Assembly: GCF_049240685.1 (NCBI RefSeq)
Contig: NZ_JBMLSD010000259.1
Coordinates: 1 to 64,000, forward strand
Source: Flectobacillus sp049240685
Lineage (GTDB): Bacteria > Bacteroidota > Bacteroidia > Cytophagales > Spirosomataceae
DNA length: 64,000 nt
Reading direction: 5' to 3'
Shown here: positions 26,038-33,756 of the stretch, in pieces
Layout: each line of letters starts with the position of its first letter
Position numbering within the stretch: the first letter of the stretch is position 1
Translations under genes and position numbers: made by a program
The notes under the pieces: model-generated
Databases searched by the model: none
The model's input: the letters and a program-made list of their open reading frames with translations, nothing else
Told to the model about the DNA's origin: nothing

Positions 26038-26447
26038 TGCTTAGATTTTTTACTTGTATCTCATTTATTCTCCTCATTTTAAGTTCTTGTGGAAATAAAA
26101 GAACGCCTCTCCAAGATGTAGAAAAGCACCTAAATAATCTGATTGATGAAGATTCATCAAAAACGGTCATTATCATCAGTGATATAGATTGCGTTACCTG
26201 TCTAGAATATATTACGCCTAAATTAGATACACTTTCTAAACCTCTTTTAGGAATATTTCTGGCAAGTCAAAAAAAGTCGAATAAAAATTATAGCGACTGG
26301 ATTAATGAAACAAGAAACAAAGTAAAATGGCAAACGTCTTCGGATATTCCTTTAGCTAATTCATTAACAATTTTATTGGCAAACAATCCCAAACCAAGTT
26401 TTTTTGAATTTAGAAATAAAAAAATTGTTAGATGGGGAACATTATGA
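26037..26447 (+). CDS. Small lipoprotein with CxxC, possibly thioredoxin-like
   Basis: A 136-residue lipoprotein (lipobox LSSC, Cys18). The mature part has a beta-strand TVIIISDIDCVTCLEYI carrying Cys52-Val-Thr-Cys55 directly after the strand and before a helix, the position of the active-site CxxC in thioredoxin folds. A second alpha/beta half follows (PLANSLTILLANNPKPSFFEF). The protein is shorter than TlpA-type proteins and lacks a clear cis-Pro motif, so the fold is inference. Coupled to the propeller gene and close to the five-Cys peptide, it could act on disulphides of that peptide. Confidence 0.6.
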   Translation: MLRFFTCISFILLILSSCGNKRTPLQDVEKHLNNLIDEDSSKTVIIISDIDCVTCLEYITPKLDTLSKPLLGIFLASQKKSNKNYSDWINETRNKVKWQTSSDIPLANSLTILLANNPKPSFFEFRNKKIVRWGTL

Positions 26448-26461
26448 GCGTAAAGCAATTA

Positions 26462-26608
26462 TAAAAGATCCTATCCTTCTATGTTGAAGCATTTTATATT
26501 TGGCTTTTTACGACACTAAAAGAATTATCAATACTTGTAGATGGGCTGAATGCTCAGATGATAGAGAATATTAGAGCTAGCTTACAGAGTATTAAAAATA
26601 AAATATAG
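26462..26608 (+). pseudogene. Open fragment without a start codon, possible gene remnant
   Basis: After an in-frame TAA a 48-codon frame runs without an early ATG (KILSFYVEAFYIWLF and onward) to a TAG at about 26608. It ends with a helical-looking stretch, LSILVDGLNAQMIENIRASL. It fills the otherwise empty gap between the CxxC lipoprotein and the RND adaptor. It may be the tail of a decayed gene or chance; I recognise no family. Confidence 0.25.
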
Positions 26609-26673
26609 ATGATGTGGTTATTCTCACCTATCTTGTGTGGCTGAAACTATCATAATCTTTCTGAAAAAACTTA

Positions 26674-27792
26674 ATGCAAAAATCAATTTTAACAGCATTT
26701 CTACTACTCATACTAACCGCCTGCCAACCTAGCGACAGCGAAAAAACAAAAGAAGAAGAAGGGAAATCAAAAGCTCTTCAAACTTCCGAAACCGTCGTTA
26801 CGGTTAAGTTGGCAGAAAGTAAAATCAAATCTTTTCCTCTACAAGTGATGGCTACAGGTAAGGTGACAACCCTTACTCAAGCCAACATTAATTTTAAAAC
26901 TACAGGGGTTATTGAAAAAATACTGGTACAAAATAGCTCAACCGTAAAGGCTGGGCAAGTATTGGCAGTGTTGGATAATGCCCAACAGCGAATAGCGTTG
27001 CAACAAGCTCAGGACAATTTGCAGGATACTAGAGTAGAACTAAATAAATTATTGTTGGAATTTGGTGGTAAAGACCGCGACACAACTTCGGTATCCCATC
27101 GCATCTTGGAAAATATCAAAGCTAAAAGTGGTATCACCAAAGCCCTCACTAACGTCTATGATGCCCGTCTAAAACTAGAAAACACCTATCTCAAAGCTCC
27201 CTTCGCAGGGATTGTTGCCAATCTGAAAACCAAAGCCTATAACCCCTCCTCTGCTACCGAGCCTTTTTGTACCATATTGAACCGTGAAAGTTTGGTGGTA
27301 GAAGTTGCCATTTTAGAGTCAGAGCTAGGTGTCATTACCTTAGGACAAATAGCCAAGATAAAATCATTGGCATATTCAGAGAGAAATTATGTAGGCAAAG
27401 TCTCCGAAATAAATCCTGTAGTCAATGCACAAGGATTGGTATTGATAAAAGTTCGCGTCCAAAACCCAGACCAATATCTCTTGGAAGGTATGAACGCCCA
27501 AGTAATCATTGAGAAAAATCTCCAAAATCAAATTGTGATTCCCAAAGAAGCTATAGTAGAAAGGTCAGGCAAAAAAGTGGTTTTTGTCTATGAAAGTGGT
27601 CTTGCCAAATGGAATTATGTTACGGTTGCCCACGAAAACAGCCAAGAAGTAGCTATCTCGGAGGGTTTGAGAACAGGGCAAAAAGTAATAATAGAAGGAA
27701 ATCTCAACCTAGGGCATGATGCTAAGGTTTTGATTAATGAAGGGGATGGAAGGAATGAAGAAATGAAGAGAATGAAGAGAATGAAGGAATGA
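26674..27792 (+). CDS. RND efflux periplasmic adaptor (HlyD/MFP family) lipoprotein
   Basis: A 372-residue membrane-fusion protein that bridges an RND permease and an outer-membrane channel. It has a signal peptide with lipobox LTAC (Cys17) and a lipoyl half (FKTTGVIEKILVQNSSTVKAGQVLAVLD). A short helical hairpin follows (about 100-160), then the second lipoyl half (LKAPFAGIVANL) and beta-barrel and membrane-proximal domains (VVIPKEAIVERSGKK-like region near 285-300). The last residues (RNEEMKRMKRMKE) are encoded by the start of a GAATGAAGA-type simple repeat that has overrun the natural C-terminus. The permease follows at 28496, with a four-helix-bundle gene inserted between them. Confidence 0.9.
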   Translation: MQKSILTAFLLLILTACQPSDSEKTKEEEGKSKALQTSETVVTVKLAESKIKSFPLQVMATGKVTTLTQANINFKTTGVIEKILVQNSSTVKAGQVLAVLDNAQQRIALQQAQDNLQDTRVELNKLLLEFGGKDRDTTSVSHRILENIKAKSGITKALTNVYDARLKLENTYLKAPFAGIVANLKTKAYNPSSATEPFCTILNRESLVVEVAILESELGVITLGQIAKIKSLAYSERNYVGKVSEINPVVNAQGLVLIKVRVQNPDQYLLEGMNAQVIIEKNLQNQIVIPKEAIVERSGKKVVFVYESGLAKWNYVTVAHENSQEVAISEGLRTGQKVIIEGNLNLGHDAKVLINEGDGRNEEMKRMKRMKE

Positions 27793-27882
27793 AAAGAAGG
27801 AAGGAATGAAGGGGATGAAGGAAGAAATGAAAAGAAGGAAGGAATGAAGGGGATGAAGGAAATTTGGGGGTTAGAAATTAAA
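27735..27882. repeat. Purine-only simple repeat, left flank of the four-helix-bundle gene
   Basis: Irregular GAATGAAG/GAAGGAATG units on the plus strand. A unit of about 33 bases (GAAAAGAAGGAAGGAATGAA and onward) occurs twice. It begins inside the last codons of the adaptor gene. Confidence 0.8.
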
Positions 27883-27895
27883 ACAAAATAGTTCT

Positions 27896-28261
27896 ATGAA
27901 GGAGAATATAATTGCTGAAAAGACCTTCAGGTTTGCTGTGAGGATTGTAAAATTGGGGCAGTATTTGATGAATGAAAAAAAGGAGTTTATTCTCTCTAAA
28001 CAAATCATACGAAGTGGCACCAGTATAGGAGCAAATATCGAAGAAGCGGACGGCGGACAGTCAAAAGCTGACTTTATTGCCAAATGTCAAATAAGTTATA
28101 AAGAAGCAAAAGAAACCAAATACTGGCTTCGCCTTTTGGAAGCTACAGGTTACATTGAAACCAATTTAGCCAATTCTCTATTGAACGACGCTCAAGAAAT
28201 TATCAGAATTATTCAATCTATTTTAAAAACAGCAAAGGAAAACGTTAATAGAAATAAATGA
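27896..28261 (+). CDS. Four-helix bundle protein (S23 / 23S rRNA intervening-sequence family)
   Basis: A 121-residue all-helical protein of the family first seen in intervening sequences of 23S rRNA and related to the Avd protein of diversity-generating retroelements. Typical words are KTFRFAVRIVKLGQYL, IIRSGTSIGANIEEADGGQSKADFIAK and ISYKEAKETKYWLRLLEATG. The biochemical role outside retroelements is unknown; no reverse transcriptase is nearby. The gene sits between the adaptor and permease of an RND operon. It is bounded on the left by purine-rich repeats and on the right by purine-rich and then pyrimidine-rich repeats, which suggests it arrived as an insertion. Confidence 0.88.
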   Translation: MKENIIAEKTFRFAVRIVKLGQYLMNEKKEFILSKQIIRSGTSIGANIEEADGGQSKADFIAKCQISYKEAKETKYWLRLLEATGYIETNLANSLLNDAQEIIRIIQSILKTAKENVNRNK

Positions 28262-28490
28262 AGAAAATAAAAAGAAATGAAGAGAATGAAGAAAATGAAG
28301 GAATGAAGAAAATGAAGGAATGGAAAGAATGAAGAAATGAAAAATCTCTAGAATAGAAAATAATTGTTTCGTCTACTTAATTCCTTTCATTTCTTAATTA
28401 TTCATTTCCTTCATTCTTTTCATTATTCATTTATTCATTCTTTTCACTATTCATTTCCTTCATTCTTTTCACTATTCATTTCCTTCATTT
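28262..28490. repeat. Purine then pyrimidine simple repeats, right flank of the four-helix-bundle gene, with a 25-bp tandem array
   Basis: From 28262 to about 28350 the strand is GAATGAAG-rich; from about 28378 to 28490 it is the complementary CTTCATTC type, so the halves can pair. Positions 28412-28435, 28436-28460 and 28461-28485 are three tandem units of CATTCTTTTCACTATTCATT plus five bases (the first is 24 bases with changes), and a partial fourth unit ends 5 bases before the permease ATG. Confidence 0.85.
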
Positions 28491-28495
28491 AAAAA

Positions 28496-31400
28496 ATGGT
28501 ACATTTTTTACTACATCGCCCCATAGCCGTACTGATTACTACCTTTGCAATGATGGTTTTGGGCTTGGTAACATTTAATCAAATTCCAGTTTCGTTGCTT
28601 CCTGATATTGCTATTCCTGAAATTACGGTACAGGTAAGCTATCCCAATGCCTCTGCTCGTGAACTGCAAAAAACGATTGTAAAACCCCTCAGAAATCAAT
28701 TACAACAAGTAAATCACCTATCAGACCTCGAAGCTGAAACTCAAGATGGTTTGGCAATCATCAAACTTCGTTTTGACTTTGGAACCAATATCAATCTTGC
28801 CTATATCGAAACCAATGAAAAAATTGATGGAATCATGGGTCAATTACCCCGTGAAATAGAACGCCCAAAGGTAATCAAAGCGGGTGCAGGAGATATCCCA
28901 GTTTTTAATTTGAACGTTACACAAAAAGGGCAAAATGGGGGTTTTGATTTACAACTTTCTGAATTTTGTGAGAATGTGCTTCGTAGAAGAATTGAACAAA
29001 TGAAAGAAGTGGCTTTGGTGGATATGACGGGACTTTCAAAACCTGAAGTAATCATTATTCCAGACCGTTCAAAACTCCAAAGCCTTGGTATTACAGAGCA
29101 AATTCTAGCACAGACGTTACAAAAAAACAACATTGAATTAGGAAATTTATTAGTAAAGGATGGGCAATATCAATACAATATCCGCTTTGCTTCTACCCTA
29201 AAAACACAGGCAGATATTGAAAATATTTACCTAAAAATTGGCGATATTCAGAATGGTAGTGAAAGAGTTTTACAGCTAAAAGACCTTGCAAAAGTTAGTA
29301 TTCAAGAACAAAAACTAAGGGGGCTTTATACTTTCAATGGAAAACGTGCAGTATGTCTATCAATCATCAAACAATCAGATACACAGTTACTCAAGCTCAG
29401 AAAAGAGTTAAATACCCAAATAGAACATTTTAAAGAAGATTATCCACAACTAGAATTTAGTATTAGCCAAGACCAAACAGAGTTATTGGATCTGTCTATC
29501 AACAATCTCATTGGTAATATTTTGTTTGGAGGTTTGTGTACATTCGTAATGATATTTTTCTTTATGAATGACCTAAAAACGCCTATCCTCATTGGTATTG
29601 TCATTCCTGTTTCATTGGTTGTTACTTTTCTTTGCTTCTATCTTTTTCATATTTCTATTAATATTGTTTCATTAGCGGGTTTGGTATTGGGCATTGGAGA
29701 AATCATAGATTCTGCCATCATTGTTATTGAAAATATTGAGCAATACCGAGAAGAAGGTCACCCTCTTGACGAAGCCTGTATCGACGGCACACAGGAGGTT
29801 ATTATGCCTTTGTTTACCTCTATTCTAACAAATTCAGCCGTATTTTTACCTCTCATTTTTATTAGTGGTATTGCAGGGGCATTATTCTTTGACCAAGCCA
29901 TTGCTGTGTCTCTATCGCTGGGAATCTCCTTGTTATGCTCTTATACACTGATACCTGTTTTGTATCGATTATTCTACCTAAAAGAAGAGCGTTTGAAGGG
30001 GTTTGTCCCAAAGAAAATCACATGGCTTATGCGCCAATCCGAAAGGCTATATGACAACCTTCTTGATTTAGTCTTTAGGCAAAAAGTATTGATGTTCGCT
30101 TTTTTTATTTTCCTAATTGTGGTTGCTATTCCTATTTTTATCAATCTAGAAAAACGAGGAATGCCCATTATCAGTAGAACGGAATTAGAAGCTAAAATTG
30201 ATTGGAACGAAGCTATTACCATAGAAGAAAATAATCGTAGGATTAATCAAGTGATTAGTCATATTATTCCAAATACCAACAAAAGTCTCATAGTTAGCGC
30301 CTTTGTTGGGCAGCAACAATTTCTGCTAAATCGAGAATTGCAACAAAATTTCAATGAATCATTACTAAATATTAAGGCAAAATCTAACGAAGAATTTGAG
30401 AAGACAAAAGAAGAAATTGAACGTTTTATCAAGGCAAAATATCCTAATGCTATTGCTTCTTTTGGAGCGTCTAAAAACGTATTTGAAGCCTTATTCAATA
30501 CATCAGAATTTCCTCTACAAGCTCGTGTTGTAAGCAACAACAAAGCGGAAGTCCCTGATAATCAAACCATATCGCAAGTATGGCATCAGTTAAAGCAAAA
30601 GGGTTTTGTAACCTCACAACCTTCTCTACAAAGTAGGGTTTACATTCAGGTTTTAACCGAAAAAATATTATACTATGATGTTAGTTATGAACGGGTTGTG
30701 GAAGTTTTGAAAACCATTTTTAACGAGAATAATCTGGGTAGCTTAAAAGCTGAACAAAGATATATTCCTATTTTATTGGGTAGTCAATCTCAACCAATTG
30801 ATGCCTTGATACAAAACGCCACTGTGCTTAGCAATAAAGGGCAAATTTTACCCATCAAGGAACTGATTAGTATTTCAAATCAGAAAGATTACAAATCTTT
30901 CTTTTCAGGAAAAAATGGAGAATTTATACCGTTTGATTTTAATTTGACTAATCAAGAAATACCCGAAGCTAAAGAGGCAATTCAAAAAGTCATCTTGAAA
31001 GATACTAATTTGAGCGTAAGTTTTACAGGAGGGTACTTTCGTAATTTAGATTTTGTGAAGGAATTGGGCATTATCATCTTGGTAGCAATCGCATTACTTT
31101 ACTTTATTCTCACAGCTCAATTTGAGTCTTTAGTCCAACCCTTAATCGTCATGCTAACCATTGCTTTTGGACTGACGGGAGCAATGCTTTTATTGTTTTT
31201 TGTTGGAAATAGTATCAATATTATGTCTGCAATTGGTATGATTGTTTTGATTGGAATTTTAGATAATGATTCCATCCTAAAAATTGATACGATGAATCGA
31301 TCAAAAGATACAATGTCTCTAATTGAAGCTATAAAACTATCTGGTAAACGTAGGCTAAAATCTCAATTAATGACCTTCCTGACCACTATTTTAGGGTTAT

Positions 31401-31552
31401 TGCCAGTATTGTTTTCATCAGGACTTGGTGCAGAGCTTCAAAAACCCTTAGCACTTTCGGTGATTGGAGGCATGTGCTTAGGTTTATTTATTTCAATGTC
31501 ATTTATTCCGCTGATTTATTGGTTTATGTACAGTCGAAAAGTACAAGAATGA
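28496..31552 (+). CDS. RND-family efflux permease
   Basis: A 1018-residue inner-membrane pump partner of the adaptor at 26674. It has TM1 (PIAVLITTFAMMVLGLVTF), the conserved IPVSLLPDIAIPEITVQVSYPNAS segment and a helix block at about 335-480. The TM4 motif is LGIGEIIDSAIIVIENIE, with a single Asp plus Ser where AcrB has two Asp. A second helix block (about 855-1015) carries TM10 GILDNDSILKIDTMN. Drug or metal specificity cannot be read from the sequence. The ATG lies 5 bases behind a tandem pyrimidine repeat that occupies the place of the ribosome binding site. Changes in repeat number could therefore alter expression. No TolC-type gene follows. Confidence 0.92.
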   Translation: MVHFLLHRPIAVLITTFAMMVLGLVTFNQIPVSLLPDIAIPEITVQVSYPNASARELQKTIVKPLRNQLQQVNHLSDLEAETQDGLAIIKLRFDFGTNINLAYIETNEKIDGIMGQLPREIERPKVIKAGAGDIPVFNLNVTQKGQNGGFDLQLSEFCENVLRRRIEQMKEVALVDMTGLSKPEVIIIPDRSKLQSLGITEQILAQTLQKNNIELGNLLVKDGQYQYNIRFASTLKTQADIENIYLKIGDIQNGSERVLQLKDLAKVSIQEQKLRGLYTFNGKRAVCLSIIKQSDTQLLKLRKELNTQIEHFKEDYPQLEFSISQDQTELLDLSINNLIGNILFGGLCTFVMIFFFMNDLKTPILIGIVIPVSLVVTFLCFYLFHISINIVSLAGLVLGIGEIIDSAIIVIENIEQYREEGHPLDEACIDGTQEVIMPLFTSILTNSAVFLPLIFISGIAGALFFDQAIAVSLSLGISLLCSYTLIPVLYRLFYLKEERLKGFVPKKITWLMRQSERLYDNLLDLVFRQKVLMFAFFIFLIVVAIPIFINLEKRGMPIISRTELEAKIDWNEAITIEENNRRINQVISHIIPNTNKSLIVSAFVGQQQFLLNRELQQNFNESLLNIKAKSNEEFEKTKEEIERFIKAKYPNAIASFGASKNVFEALFNTSEFPLQARVVSNNKAEVPDNQTISQVWHQLKQKGFVTSQPSLQSRVYIQVLTEKILYYDVSYERVVEVLKTIFNENNLGSLKAEQRYIPILLGSQSQPIDALIQNATVLSNKGQILPIKELISISNQKDYKSFFSGKNGEFIPFDFNLTNQEIPEAKEAIQKVILKDTNLSVSFTGGYFRNLDFVKELGIIILVAIALLYFILTAQFESLVQPLIVMLTIAFGLTGAMLLLFFVGNSINIMSAIGMIVLIGILDNDSILKIDTMNRSKDTMSLIEAIKLSGKRRLKSQLMTFLTTILGLLPVLFSSGLGAELQKPLALSVIGGMCLGLFISMSFIPLIYWFMYSRKVQE

Positions 31553-31636
31553 CCCCTAAATATTTTTAGTTACGATAGGCATTAGGCTAAAAATTTAAAA
31601 TATTTCTGAATTTTGCCTAATGCCTACATGTTATTC

Positions 31637-31648
31637 AACATGAGTCAT
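31637..31648. repeat. Copy of the AACATGAGTCAT motif
   Basis: AACATGAGTCAT in the gap between the RND permease and the convergent Old Yellow Enzyme gene, preceded by short family-A-like words (TAGGCATTAGGC and TTTTGCCTAATGCC). Other copies: 7963-7976, 48670-48681, 48858-48871. Confidence 0.6.
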
Positions 31649-31652
31649 ACTT

Positions 31653-32774
31653 TTACCCATTCACCAACTGTCCTTCCTCATAAGTCTTCCAGTCTATATA
31701 GCCTTCCAAGGTCAAGCCATAATGTAGTGCTCGGTTGGGTGGGGTCATTGCCCAATTGTTTTTGAGGCGTTCCACCAAGTCGGGATTAGCGATAAAGTCC
31801 TCCCCAAAACCAGCCAAATCAATCAAATTACTCTCAACAAGTTCTTCTGATTTTTGACGATTCATTCCTCCTGCCAAAATCACTACGCCATTGTACCAAG
31901 TACGAAAACGCGCCAAGAATCCTTCAGGTAAAGCATAGCTACCTCTCGATTGTTGGTCCATGATGTGGATAAATGCAATACCACGTTTTGCCAGCTCTTC
32001 AGCGAGGTATTGATAGGTCGTCTCGATTTCATCATAATGCGGCAATTCATGCAAACCACCATAAGGGGTCAAACGAATCGCCACTTTTGAAGCACCAATT
32101 TCGGCAATACAAGCATCTATGGCTTCAAGCAAAAATCTTGAGCGATTTTGAATCGTACCACCATATTCATCGGTACGATTGTTAATCATTGGATTTAAAA
32201 ATTGCTCAATCAAATAACCATTTGCTCCGTGAAGCTCTACCCCATCAAAACCTGCCTCGATGGCATTTTTGGCTGCATTGGCAAAATCCTTTACTACCTC
32301 ATTTACCTCTTCAGTCGTCAAAGCACGAGGTTTTGAGCACTTCACAAAAGTTTCTTTGCCATTTTCATCATATCCCCAAGCAAAAGAGTTTTCGGCTTGA
32401 ATATCCGACGCTCCTACTGGCGCCTGACCATTGGGCTGATTGGATACGTGCGACACACGTCCAACATGCCACAACTGCGTAAAGATTTTAGTATCTTTTT
32501 GATGTACGGCTGAAGTTACTTTTTTCCAGCCTTCAACTTGTTCGGCAGTATAAAGCCCAGGAATATGTAACACTCCCATAGCAGTATTCGAAATAGCTGT
32601 TCCTTCGGTAATGATAAGTCCAGCGCCTGAACGTTGCTGATAATACAGTGCATTATTATCGTTAGGAATGCCATCGAAATTGCGAGCACGTGTCATGGGT
32701 GCCATCACAATTCTATTTTTCAATGCCAATGTTCCAACCGTAGTTGGTTCGAATAGATTGATTGTTGGGTTCAT
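31653..32774 (-). CDS. Old Yellow Enzyme-family alkene reductase (NemA-like)
   Basis: A 373-residue FMN-dependent TIM-barrel reductase that uses NAD(P)H to reduce activated C=C bonds of enones, nitro-olefins or quinone-like electrophiles. Visible family motifs are LKNRIVMAPMTR near the N-terminus, WHVGRVSH, the substrate-binding His/Asn pair in VELHGANGYLIEQFL, and a RTDEYGG segment before RSRFLLEAI. Phosphate-binding GG appears as VILAGGMN. It resembles E. coli NemA in length. It lies downstream of the DJ-1-type gene on the same strand, with a second paralogue at 33757-34860. Confidence 0.93.
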   Translation of the reverse strand: MNPTINLFEPTTVGTLALKNRIVMAPMTRARNFDGIPNDNNALYYQQRSGAGLIITEGTAISNTAMGVLHIPGLYTAEQVEGWKKVTSAVHQKDTKIFTQLWHVGRVSHVSNQPNGQAPVGASDIQAENSFAWGYDENGKETFVKCSKPRALTTEEVNEVVKDFANAAKNAIEAGFDGVELHGANGYLIEQFLNPMINNRTDEYGGTIQNRSRFLLEAIDACIAEIGASKVAIRLTPYGGLHELPHYDEIETTYQYLAEELAKRGIAFIHIMDQQSRGSYALPEGFLARFRTWYNGVVILAGGMNRQKSEELVESNLIDLAGFGEDFIANPDLVERLKNNWAMTPPNRALHYGLTLEGYIDWKTYEEGQLVNG

Positions 32775-32883
32775 TTTTGTAAGAGGGGTGAGTCACTAGG
32801 CACCAGTAGTTAGTTTTTTAAGTATTTACCATAAAACTGATGCCTAATACCTCTTTGCCTATCCCCTGTTTTGAGTGAAAAAC

Positions 32884-33627
32884 TTATTTCTTTCCCAAGA
32901 CAAGAACCACTTCCTCTGCCATTTTCTTTGCAGATTGAGGGTTTTGACCTGTTACTAATTTGCCATCTACCACCACATATTCAGACCATGCTGGTGCTGA
33001 TGAATAATGAACACCACGCTTTTTGAGTTCGTCTTCTAATGAAAATGGTACCACTTTCTCTAGTTTCACCGCAATTTCTTCCACATTTGAAAAACCTGCT
33101 ACGTTTTTTCCTTCCAACAAATAGCGATTATCTCCCAAACGAATATTCAATAAGCCAGAAGGACCGTGACAAACAGCACTAACCACTCCGCCTTTTTCGT
33201 AAATTTTACTCGCTATTTTGGCTAATTCCTCATTATTAGGAAAATCCCACATAGTGCCATGTCCTCCTGCATAATGAATAGCTACGTAGTTCGAGGCTTT
33301 TACTTGTTTGGGCGTAAGTGTATGGTCTAATTTGTTTTTGTAAACAGCGTTTTCCCAAAACTCTTTGTTTACTTTATCTGTCAAATCAAATCCATCAACA
33401 GGAGGCTGCCCGCCTTGTGGACTTACAAAGTCAACTTCATAACCTGCTTTGGTAAACACCTCCCAAGGGTGACTTACTTCACTCAAATAATATCCTGTTT
33501 GTTTACCAGTATTACCCAATTCGGCATGACTTGAAAGCACAAATAAGATTTTTCCTTTTGATTTTGTCTGGGCAATACCCCAGAAGGACAACACGCTCAG
33601 AGCGATTGTCAATACGATGTTTTTCAT
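32884..33627 (-). CDS. Exported DJ-1/PfpI-superfamily protein (Hsp31-like)
   Basis: A 247-residue protein of the DJ-1/PfpI superfamily with an N-terminal signal peptide (MKNIVLTIALSVLSFWGIAQ). The presumed nucleophile is the Cys in VSAVCHGPSGLL (about residue 153), set in the usual strand-turn-helix elbow. GGHGTMWDF lies before it, and an N-terminal acidic region (SSHAELG) is also present. Relatives act as glyoxalase III, deglycase-like or chaperone proteins. Export to the periplasm is notable, since most members are cytoplasmic. It lies between two Old Yellow Enzyme genes on the same strand, a grouping consistent with defence against reactive carbonyls and electrophiles. Confidence 0.87.
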   Translation of the reverse strand: MKNIVLTIALSVLSFWGIAQTKSKGKILFVLSSHAELGNTGKQTGYYLSEVSHPWEVFTKAGYEVDFVSPQGGQPPVDGFDLTDKVNKEFWENAVYKNKLDHTLTPKQVKASNYVAIHYAGGHGTMWDFPNNEELAKIASKIYEKGGVVSAVCHGPSGLLNIRLGDNRYLLEGKNVAGFSNVEEIAVKLEKVVPFSLEDELKKRGVHYSSAPAWSEYVVVDGKLVTGQNPQSAKKMAEEVVLVLGKK

Positions 33628-33756
33628 AAAATAATTATTAAAAATTTGATTGTGGATTTCGGATGTTGGATTGCGGAAGAGTAATCTACTTTTTAAGTTA
33701 TGTTTTGTAAAAAATAAAAGTATTTCCTGCTTAATCCGAAATTTTTAAAGCCTAGC

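Noticed and set aside
27896..28261. Diversity-generating retroelement suggested by the Avd-like four-helix-bundle gene
   Set aside because: No reverse transcriptase, template repeat or variable repeat was found nearby; the family also exists independently.
28262..28490. CRISPR-like array
   Set aside because: The units are directly adjacent without unique spacers and there are no cas genes; it is a simple tandem and purine/pyrimidine repeat.
24079..31552. Phage or integrative-element origin of the peptide/RND block
   Set aside because: No integrase, transposase, att repeat or tRNA boundary was seen; only the arrangement looks accessory.
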